From an uncultured Synechococcus sp. (GTDB lineage: Bacteria > Cyanobacteriota > Cyanobacteriia > PCC-6307 > Cyanobiaceae), in NCBI GenBank assembly GCA_949373155.1, contig CASICK010000013.1:1-11131 (forward strand): DNA of 11,131 nucleotides. The letters are read 5' to 3'. The number at the start of each line of letters is the position of its first letter. Position 1 is the stretch's first letter. This document shows, piece by piece, positions 5,817 to 11,131 of the stretch. Below the pieces are notes generated by a model that searched no databases, was not told the origin of the DNA, and saw only the letters and a list, made by a program, of their open reading frames with translations. Both the position numbers and the translations under genes were made by a program.

Positions 5817-7334
5817 ATGGGAAATGACCGATCCCTGGTGCTCTTGCAGGGGCTGCTGGGGGGACTGCTTGCAGGCATTGCTCTGTCGTTGTCTGGCCCT
5901 TGGTGGATGGTGCCTGCTCTGGCGCTGCTCTGGGCCGCGTCCCCCAGTTCTTTGGCCTCCGCTCTCTGGGGTGGAGTGGCCGTCCTTGTGAGCCATCGCT
6001 GGTTGCTGGCGTTGCATCCCCTGATGTGGATCGGGGTTCCTGCCTGGCTCAGCCTGCCCGTTGCTGCTGCGATCTGGTTGGCCTGTGCGCTGGTGGCCGC
6101 CCTGCTGCTGGCCTGTTGGAGTGGTCTTGTGAACCGCCTGCCCTTGCGGGGAAGCTTGACCCATGCCGTGCTGGCCGCGGCTGTGTGGGGGTTGGCGGAA
6201 GTGGCCTTATCGCAAAGCCCTTTGTTTTGGATCGGAGTTGGTGGCAGTTTGCTTCCTGCTGATCCACCCCTAGCTGCGTTGAGTCGCTGGATCGGTGAGG
6301 GCGGACTAGCGGCCCTGCAACTGCTGCTCGGCTGGTGGCTGTGGCGTTTGTTCACGCTGTCTCGGAGGGAGTCGGGTTGGCCTGGACTGCTGGCTGGCGG
6401 CCTGCTGAGCCTTGTTGTTGTGCACGGGGTGGGCGCCCGGTTGCTGCAGAACCCTCAAACGATTGGAAGCCAATCCGATCTCGCGGGCTACAGCGTGGGC
6501 CTCTGGCAACCCGCGATTCCCACCCGTGAAAAATTTTCTACGCAACGGCAACGGGATCTGCCCGGGCGCCTACAAGCTGCGCTTCAAGAGGCTGATGCCG
6601 CTGCTGCGGACTGGCTGATGGCACCGGAAGGCACGTTGCCGCTCAACGATTCCCTCAGCGCGCCGGCTCCGATTCCAATGATGAGCGGGGGGTTTCGCTG
6701 GTCGCGCGGACGTCAGCACAGCGCCATGGTTTTGGTGGAGGCTGGTGACACCACTCCGGTGGCTTCAATTGATAAGCATCGGTTGGTGCCATTGGGAGAG
6801 TGGGTTCCGTCTTGGCCAGGCCTCAGTGGCCTTTCGGCCATCGGCGGCCTGGAGGCTGGAGAGCCATCCAGGCTTTGGCGTTGGGGCGGCCCACCCGCTG
6901 CCGTTGCCATCTGCTACGAGATCAGCAACGGAGCGGCGTTAGCTCGCGCAGTGGCTGATGGGGCGGAATGGATCCTTGCTGCGGCCAACCTTGACCCCTA
7001 TCCCCGCCTCCTTCAGCAGCAGTATTTGGCTTTGGCCCAGCTGCGCAGTTTGGAAACGGCCAGACCGCTCTTATCAACAGCGAATACCGGTCCAACGGCG
7101 ATGATCCGAGCAAATGGGCAGGTCGCAGAGCGCTTGGCGTCGTTTGATCCAGGTCTTTTGGTGGTGCCGTTTACACCCAGTAATGGTTTGACGGGATATG
7201 TGCGCTGGGGAGAGGCGCCCCTCCTTTTGATCATCGGAGGCTCGTCGCTGTTGTTGATCAAATCGGCGAGTCGATTAGGCCCCCGCCCAGCACGGCCTCG
7301 CCGTCGTAAAACACCGCCCCTTGACCAGGAGTGA
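5817..7334 (+). CDS. lnt: Apolipoprotein N-acyltransferase
   Basis: Integral inner-membrane enzyme that N-acylates the lipid-modified Cys of lipoproteins, the last step of lipoprotein maturation. The 505-aa product from ATG 5817 matches family length; an open frame reaches back to 5709 but overlaps the divergent phasin-like gene, and its extra residues are not hydrophobic. About six membrane segments cover residues 5-215 ([19 protein letters not shown] onward), then a carbon-nitrogen hydrolase domain starts near [11 protein letters not shown]. The catalytic triad is complete: Glu271 in MAPEGTLPL, Lys320 in [11 protein letters not shown], Cys366 in AICYEI. A last membrane segment ([13 protein letters not shown]) is followed by a basic, Pro-rich tail. 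That tail lies antisense to the conserved end of mnmA: the two genes converge and overlap by 77 bp. Confidence 0.95.
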   Translation: MGNDRSLVLLQGLLGGLLAGIALSLSGPWWMVPALALLWAASPSSLASALWGGVAVLVSHRWLLALHPLMWIGVPAWLSLPVAAAIWLACALVAALLLACWSGLVNRLPLRGSLTHAVLAAAVWGLAEVALSQSPLFWIGVGGSLLPADPPLAALSRWIGEGGLAALQLLLGWWLWRLFTLSRRESGWPGLLAGGLLSLVVVHGVGARLLQNPQTIGSQSDLAGYSVGLWQPAIPTREKFSTQRQRDLPGRLQAALQEADAAAADWLMAPEGTLPLNDSLSAPAPIPMMSGGFRWSRGRQHSAMVLVEAGDTTPVASIDKHRLVPLGEWVPSWPGLSGLSAIGGLEAGEPSRLWRWGGPPAAVAICYEISNGAALARAVADGAEWILAAANLDPYPRLLQQQYLALAQLRSLETARPLLSTANTGPTAMIRANGQVAERLASFDPGLLVVPFTPSNGLTGYVRWGEAPLLLIIGGSSLLLIKSASRLGPRPARPRRRKTPPLDQE

Positions 7335-8415
7335 TTGAAAACTGTGGCTCCTTGAAGGTGAGCTTGCAGCGATGAGGGCGCTCCCCGGCTCGATCGTCAG
7401 CATTAGCTTCGATGCAGGTGAGATGGGCACGCACCGGTTCGCTGCGGTATCGCACTTGCACCTCCATTTCCATAGCTGAACCGAGTGGGGGTGGGGCGAT
7501 CGAGACCCAGTTCACAGCGCCAACCTCGCAGCCTGTGCGGCCAGCTTCTGCCCTCGTTGCAACCACCACCTGGTTCATGGCGGCATCGAGTTTCACCACA
7601 TGCAGCGGTTCACTCCAGGCAATTCCTAAGCCTTTGCGCTGACCAATGGTGAAGTGTTCAATGCCGTCGTGCTGTCCGACCACCGTTCCGTCTTGCAGCA
7701 CAATTTCGCCGTCCCGTGGGGGAAGGTAGGCATCGAGGAACGCGCGCATGGAGCCGTGGTGATCGGCTAGGCAGAGGTCTTGGCTTTCTGGCTTGTCGGC
7801 TGTGCGTAATCCGTGGCGCGCGGCCTCAAGGCGGGTGTCGGCCTTGGTGAGTTCACCGAGTGGGAAGACCACGCGTGCCAAGACATCCTGGGGCAGGTCG
7901 TAGAGGAAATAACTCTGGTCTTTGCGGCTGTCGAGACCTCGCAACAGCTTCCAGCGTCCGTCTTCCCGGTCCAGACGGATGCGGGCGTAATGGCCTGTGG
8001 CGATCCTGGGAAGATTGCGTTCCCGTTCGGCCCAGGCGAGCATCGGCCCGAACTTCACCGACCGGTTGCATTTCGAACAGGGCAGGGGGGTGATGCCAGC
8101 CCGGTAGCCATCAACCAAGCCTTGAACGATTTCGCGAACGAACGTATCCCTTGAATCCACCACGTGGTGGGGCACCCCGAGCTGTTCACAGATTCCGGCA
8201 GCGTCCACCAGGCCCTCGGCGCAGCACGCTCCCTTTCCGCTCATCAGCCAGAGCGTGAGCCCCTCCACCTCCCAGCCGGCTTCCACCATTAAGGCTGCGG
8301 TCAGTGAGCTGTCGACCCCGCCCGAAAGGCCGACGGCCACGCGATGCTCACCAGGCCACTGGCGCAATCGCTCCAGGGCTTCGGCACCGGCTGGGGTTGC
8401 TGTGAGGGTGCTCAT
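7258..8415 (-). CDS. mnmA: tRNA-specific 2-thiouridylase
   Basis: ATP-dependent enzyme that puts the 2-thio group on the wobble uridine U34 of Lys, Glu and Gln tRNAs. I chose ATG 8415 (385 aa) because GAGG stands 5 bases upstream; ATG 8418, ATG 8433 and GTG 8454 are alternatives. Visible: PP-loop SGGVDSS (31-37) for [16 protein letters not shown] with Cys116 in the place of the catalytic thiolating Cys; [20 protein letters not shown] (tRNA contact); the second active-site Cys215 in [19 protein letters not shown]; and the C-terminal beta-barrel ending [14 protein letters not shown]. Extra cysteines Cys64-Cys65 and Cys113 are notable. Its 3' end overlaps lnt by 77 bp, and its 5' end is divergent from nnr. 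Confidence 0.96.
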   Translation of the reverse strand: MSTLTATPAGAEALERLRQWPGEHRVAVGLSGGVDSSLTAALMVEAGWEVEGLTLWLMSGKGACCAEGLVDAAGICEQLGVPHHVVDSRDTFVREIVQGLVDGYRAGITPLPCSKCNRSVKFGPMLAWAERERNLPRIATGHYARIRLDREDGRWKLLRGLDSRKDQSYFLYDLPQDVLARVVFPLGELTKADTRLEAARHGLRTADKPESQDLCLADHHGSMRAFLDAYLPPRDGEIVLQDGTVVGQHDGIEHFTIGQRKGLGIAWSEPLHVVKLDAAMNQVVVATRAEAGRTGCEVGAVNWVSIAPPPLGSAMEMEVQVRYRSEPVRAHLTCIEANADDRAGERPHRCKLTFKEPQFSITPGQGAVFYDGEAVLGGGLIDSPI

Positions 8416-8449
8416 CATGGCCTCGGCCGACATGGGCGGGCATCGCTGT

Positions 8450-8465
8450 CTCACTCCATAGTGAG
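8450..8465. promoter_or_regulatory. Inverted repeat in the mnmA-nnr divergent region
   Basis: CTCACT (8450-8455), a 4-base spacer and AGTGAG (8460-8465) form a perfect 6-bp inverted repeat in the 68-bp gap between the divergent starts of mnmA (8415) and nnr (8484). It could be an operator serving both genes or a short RNA hairpin. No good -10/-35 pair was seen around it. Confidence 0.3.
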
Positions 8466-8483
8466 GGCCCGGGTGTTTTTGGC

Positions 8484-10037
8484 TTGGTCTGGCCTCCTCT
8501 TGATGTGGAGCACTGGCTCGTCAGTGCAGAGCAAATGCTGGCCCTCGAGCAGGAATGGCTGGGGAGTGGTTTGCCTGTTGCCGCCTTGATGGAGGCCGTC
8601 GGCCAGGCGATGGCTGATTGGTGTCTTCAGCGCCGGAATCGGCTGGAGCAAGGCGTATTGGTGTTGGTGGGACCTGGTCACAACGGTGGTGATGGCTTGG
8701 TGGTGGCGAGACGACTGCTGCATGCAGGAGTTGAGGTAAGACTGTGGGCCCCGCTACCGCTGCGGCAAGCGCTCACCCAAGAGCATTGGCGTCATCTCGA
8801 GTGGCTTGGTGCAACTGTTCTGGAGACGCAGCCGGATCCAAGGGATTCAGCCCTATGGGTGGAGGCACTGTTTGGCTTGGGACAACATCGTCCTCTCCCT
8901 GAGGGATTGGCGCTGCTGTTCGGCGAACGCGAGCGTGTTCAGCCAGGTCGCTTGGTCAGTTTGGATGTGCCTGCGGGGATGCATTCCAATCACGGCCAGA
9001 TGCAGGTCGGCGGCGGGGCGGTGGCCTCCGACACGTTGTGCGTGGGCCTGGTGAAACAGGGGTTGGTTCAGGACGCAGCTCTGGCCAACGTGGGGCGGGT
9101 GCATCGCTTGGATCCAGGTGTCCCCCCCCAGTTGATCGAGCAACTCGAGCCAGCGGCTGTGCTGCGTGTGATGGCAAAGGATCTGGCGACCCTGCCGGTT
9201 CCTCAAGATGCGCCAACGGCGATGAAATATCAGCGCGGCCGTGCGCTGTTGATGGCAGGAAGCCAGAGCTATCGCGGCGCAGCACTCCTGACGGCATATG
9301 GGGCCATGGCCAGTGGGGTGGGAAGTCTGAAAGCTGCGTTGCCTGAGGCCGTCGCGGATGCCATCTGGCAATGGATTCCTGAGTTGGTGCTGTCGGCTGG
9401 ATTGCCTGCTACCGCATCGGGGGGATTGGCTTGGGGGCCATGGCTGGCTGATGCCGATCTCTCCCGTTTGGATGCGCTGTTGCTGGGGCCTGGTCTTGGA
9501 GCACTCAACGGGCAGTGGGATGCCTGGGCAGAGCCCTTGGTGTCCTTCGAAGGGCTGCTCGTGCTGGATGCCGACGGGCTCAATGCATTGGCCGCCTCGA
9601 AGCACGGCTGGCGCTGGCTTTGTGAGCGTGAGTTCCCAACCTGGATCACCCCGCATCGGAGTGAATTTGAAAGGCTGTTTCCTGATCTCATGGGGCGGGA
9701 ACCGCTGGAGTGCGCGCAATCGGCAGCAGCAGAGAGCGGAGCGGTTGTGCTTCTTAAGGGGGCTCACTCATTAATCGCCGACCCGAATGGTGTGGTGCAT
9801 CAACTCGTTGATACGTCGGTGCAGGTGGCTCGTACGGGCCTGGGTGATCTGTTGGCTGGATTTGCCGTTGGCTGGGGGGCGCGTTGCCTGGCTTGTGGAG
9901 AGGAGCCGCGGGGAACCGTTCTTGCAGCTGCGGCTTTGTTGCATGCCGAGGCGTCACGAACGAGTGAAAATGCCAGTAGTGCCAGTGAGATTGCCAAAAC
10001 TCTTGCTGAGCTCACCCGTAGGATTTGTGCGAATTAA
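8484..10037 (+). CDS. nnr: Bifunctional NAD(P)H-hydrate epimerase / ADP-dependent NAD(P)H-hydrate dehydratase
   Basis: Metabolite-repair enzyme: the N-terminal domain epimerises R- to S-NAD(P)HX and the C-terminal ribokinase-like domain dehydrates S-NAD(P)HX back to NAD(P)H using ADP. The product is 517 aa, the usual fused length. YjeF_N domain (about 12-220): SAEQM near residue 15, [17 protein letters not shown] (64-80), and Asp161 in SLDVPAGM. Dehydratase domain (about 230-517): [69 protein letters not shown], and [10 protein letters not shown] with catalytic Asp455 (families usually show GTGD; here GLGD). The TTG start at 8484 is supported by the MVWPP-type leader before SAEQM; GTG 8505 is an alternative. 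Codon use is like its neighbours. Confidence 0.94.
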   Translation: MVWPPLDVEHWLVSAEQMLALEQEWLGSGLPVAALMEAVGQAMADWCLQRRNRLEQGVLVLVGPGHNGGDGLVVARRLLHAGVEVRLWAPLPLRQALTQEHWRHLEWLGATVLETQPDPRDSALWVEALFGLGQHRPLPEGLALLFGERERVQPGRLVSLDVPAGMHSNHGQMQVGGGAVASDTLCVGLVKQGLVQDAALANVGRVHRLDPGVPPQLIEQLEPAAVLRVMAKDLATLPVPQDAPTAMKYQRGRALLMAGSQSYRGAALLTAYGAMASGVGSLKAALPEAVADAIWQWIPELVLSAGLPATASGGLAWGPWLADADLSRLDALLLGPGLGALNGQWDAWAEPLVSFEGLLVLDADGLNALAASKHGWRWLCEREFPTWITPHRSEFERLFPDLMGREPLECAQSAAAESGAVVLLKGAHSLIADPNGVVHQLVDTSVQVARTGLGDLLAGFAVGWGARCLACGEEPRGTVLAAAALLHAEASRTSENASSASEIAKTLAELTRRICAN

Positions 10038-10068
10038 TGATTAAAAAATTGAAGAAGTTTCCGAATGC

Positions 10069-10100
10069 ACACAATTCAAAACGCGCAATTGTGTCGTTTT
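10069..10100 (+). terminator. Possible terminator of nnr (AT-rich hairpin plus T run)
   Basis: ACACAATT (10069-10076) and AATTGTGT (10087-10094) form a perfect 8-bp stem with a 10-base loop, followed by CGTTTT. It starts 32 bases after the nnr stop, so position and T run fit an intrinsic terminator. The stem is AT-rich and would be weak, so an operator for the downstream sigma gene is an alternative. Confidence 0.4.
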
Positions 10101-10160
10101 CCTTTCACGAATCTGAAGGGTTGCTGAAAACATTCGGGTTTATCGTTTTTTCATAGGAAA

Positions 10161-10181
10161 GTCTCTCCACGCCCAAGAGAC
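10161..10181 (+). promoter_or_regulatory. Hairpin overlapping the ribosome-binding region of the sigma factor gene
   Basis: GTCTCT (10161-10166), a 9-base loop and AGAGAC (10176-10181) form a perfect 6-bp inverted repeat ending 8 bases before the ATG at 10190. The 3' arm continues as AGAGACGAG, the only purine-rich stretch at Shine-Dalgarno distance, so folding of the leader RNA would partly hide the ribosome site. The regulatory role is inference. Confidence 0.35.
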
Positions 10182-10189
10182 GAGTTGAC

Positions 10190-11131
10190 ATGGTTTCCTC
10201 AACAGCTCGGACCTCCGAGACCCAGAGACGCAGAAGCAGTGATCCGATTAGTTGGTATCTATCGACAATTGGCCGAATACCACTGCTGACTGCTGCTGAA
10301 GAAATTGAGCTTGGCAATCAGGTTCAGAAGTTTATGGAGCTGACGCAGGACGGCTCGGTTCCTCCGGACAGCGAGGAGTTCAGCTCCAAGGATCGACGCA
10401 TGATTCGCGTTGGTCAGCGCGCTAAGCAGCGGATGATGAAGGCGAACCTTCGTTTAGTGGTGAGTGTCGCGAAGAAATATCAAGGCAAGGGCCTTGAGCT
10501 TCTCGACCTCATTCAGGAAGGTTCACTTGGATTGGAACGGGCTGTTGAGAAATTTGATCCAACCCGCGGTTATAAGTTTTCGACCTACGCCTTTTGGTGG
10601 ATTCGCCAGAGCATGACTCGGGCAATCGCTTGTCAGTCACGCACCATTCGCTTGCCTGTGCACTTAAGCGAGCGTCTCACCACCATTCGCAAAGTGAGTC
10701 TGGATCTTGCTCACAAGCTCGGAGCGATGCCGAGCCGCCTTGAGATTTCAGAAGCGCTTGATATGCCTGTTGAGGAGCTCGACTCCCTGCTGCGCCAGGC
10801 GCTCACCACCAGCAGTCTTGATGCTCCTGTGAATGGAGAGGATGGTCGCAGTTTCCTTGGCGATTTGATTGCCGATTCCTCTGCGGAAGAGCCTCTCGAC
10901 AAGGTTGAACAGCGCATTCACCATGAACAACTTGGCCGCTGGTTGAGCCATCTCAGTGAGCAGGAGCAACACGTGCTCACCCTGCGTTTTGGTTTAAACG
11001 GCAATGAGCGCCACACCTTGGCTCAAATTGGCCGTTTGCTCGATGTTTCGCGTGAACGCGTCCGCCAGGTTGAATTGAAGTCGCTGCGCAAGTTGCGTAA
11101 TCTCACTCGTCGGATGTCTCCTACGTTCTGA
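10190..11131 (+). CDS. Group 2 RNA polymerase sigma-70 family factor
   Basis: Non-essential, RpoD-like sigma factor of the cyanobacterial group 2 type, which directs RNA polymerase to stress, nutrient or light/dark responsive promoters. The 313-aa product lacks region 1.1. It has region 1.2 (DPISWYLSTIGRIPLLTAAEE, about 18-38), region 2 (MMKANLRLVVSVAKKY to RTIRLPVHLSE, about 82-165) with the -10-recognition and core-binding GYKFSTYAFWWIRQSMTRAI helix, region 3 (RKVSLDLAHKLGAMPSRLEI), and region 4 ending in the -35-binding helix-turn-helix TLAQIGRLLDVSRERVRQVE. The Ser/Arg-rich first 17 residues are a free leader. ATG 10190 is the only sensible start. The gene is complete: its TGA is the last codon of the window. 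Which of the several cyanobacterial group 2 paralogues it is cannot be decided here. Confidence 0.95.
   Translation: MVSSTARTSETQRRRSSDPISWYLSTIGRIPLLTAAEEIELGNQVQKFMELTQDGSVPPDSEEFSSKDRRMIRVGQRAKQRMMKANLRLVVSVAKKYQGKGLELLDLIQEGSLGLERAVEKFDPTRGYKFSTYAFWWIRQSMTRAIACQSRTIRLPVHLSERLTTIRKVSLDLAHKLGAMPSRLEISEALDMPVEELDSLLRQALTTSSLDAPVNGEDGRSFLGDLIADSSAEEPLDKVEQRIHHEQLGRWLSHLSEQEQHVLTLRFGLNGNERHTLAQIGRLLDVSRERVRQVELKSLRKLRNLTRRMSPTF

Larger units (their letters stand above)
10038..10189 (+). promoter_or_regulatory. AT-rich intergenic region upstream of the sigma factor gene
   Basis: This 152-bp gap is clearly richer in A/T than its surroundings and is the longest gap in the window. It holds the 8-bp hairpin described separately, a 7-bp inverted pair CCGAATG (10061-10067) / CATTCGG (10131-10137) that encloses it, and GTCTCT/AGAGAC just before the start codon. 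TTGCTG at 10121 and TTTATC at 10139 resemble promoter hexamers but have wrong spacing, so no consensus promoter is assigned. The sigma gene promoter is expected here by position. Confidence 0.5.

Noticed and set aside
5798..6355. 185-aa open frame on the minus strand inside lnt
   Set aside because: Antisense to the membrane part of lnt; low-complexity Ser/Pro/Ala/Gln translation.
8853..9767. 304-aa open frame on the minus strand inside nnr
   Set aside because: Antisense to a well-conserved bifunctional enzyme; its translation is rich in His, Gln, Arg and Pro with no domain, typical of a shadow frame in GC-rich DNA.
1..11131. tRNA/rRNA genes, insertion sequences, CRISPR arrays, prophage or defence genes
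   Set aside because: Nothing in the reading suggested these: intergenic gaps are short and every sizeable coding frame belongs to a housekeeping or nickel-related family.

Overview
The window looks like a piece of a marine picocyanobacterial chromosome (Synechococcus/Cyanobium type). The reasons are a moderately high GC content, very tight gene packing, a group 2 cyanobacterial-style sigma-70 factor, the cyanobacterial form of TrpC ([10 protein letters not shown] start), and a nickel superoxide dismutase gene with its maturation protease, as found in marine Synechococcus. I saw no copy of the HIP1 octamer that is frequent in many freshwater cyanobacteria. The organism assignment is inference from protein character, not from a database search.

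Left block (1-3113, + strand): a 5'-truncated SpoU/TrmH-family RNA 2'-O-methyltransferase, dihydrolipoyl dehydrogenase (lpdA) and indole-3-glycerol phosphate synthase (trpC). They are joined by a 4-bp overlap and a 3-bp gap, so they probably form one operon. A possible 36-codon ORF bridges trpC to the next gene, overlapping both.

Nickel block (3106-4785): a His-rich UreH/NiCoT-like membrane transporter on + converges, with an 18-bp overlap, on sodX (signal-peptidase-like protease) and sodN (Ni-SOD precursor) on -. The proposed logic is that the transporter handles nickel, SodX removes a 20-residue propeptide from SodN, and the exposed N-terminal His-Cys-Asp-Gly-Pro-Cys hook binds Ni to give active superoxide dismutase. 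The 59-bp sodN upstream gap holds a 10-bp tandem direct repeat and a 9-bp palindrome, candidates for a regulatory site.

Middle block (4786-7334): an anchored or exported FKBP-type prolyl isomerase and a small phasin-like coiled-coil protein on -, and divergently lnt (apolipoprotein N-acyltransferase) on +. The lnt 3' end overlaps the convergent mnmA by 77 bp.

Right block (7258-11131): mnmA (tRNA 2-thiouridylase, -), the divergent bifunctional NAD(P)H-hydrate repair enzyme Nnr (+), a 152-bp AT-rich intergenic region with several inverted repeats, and a complete group 2 sigma factor gene (+) whose stop codon is the last three bases of the window.

There is no stretch over 300 bp without a gene, and no tRNA, rRNA, insertion sequence, CRISPR array or prophage gene was seen. 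Most of the window is core housekeeping sequence. The parts most worth a second look are the nickel/Ni-SOD cluster with its upstream repeats, the bridging small ORF, the two convergent gene overlaps, and the hairpin over the sigma-factor ribosome binding region.
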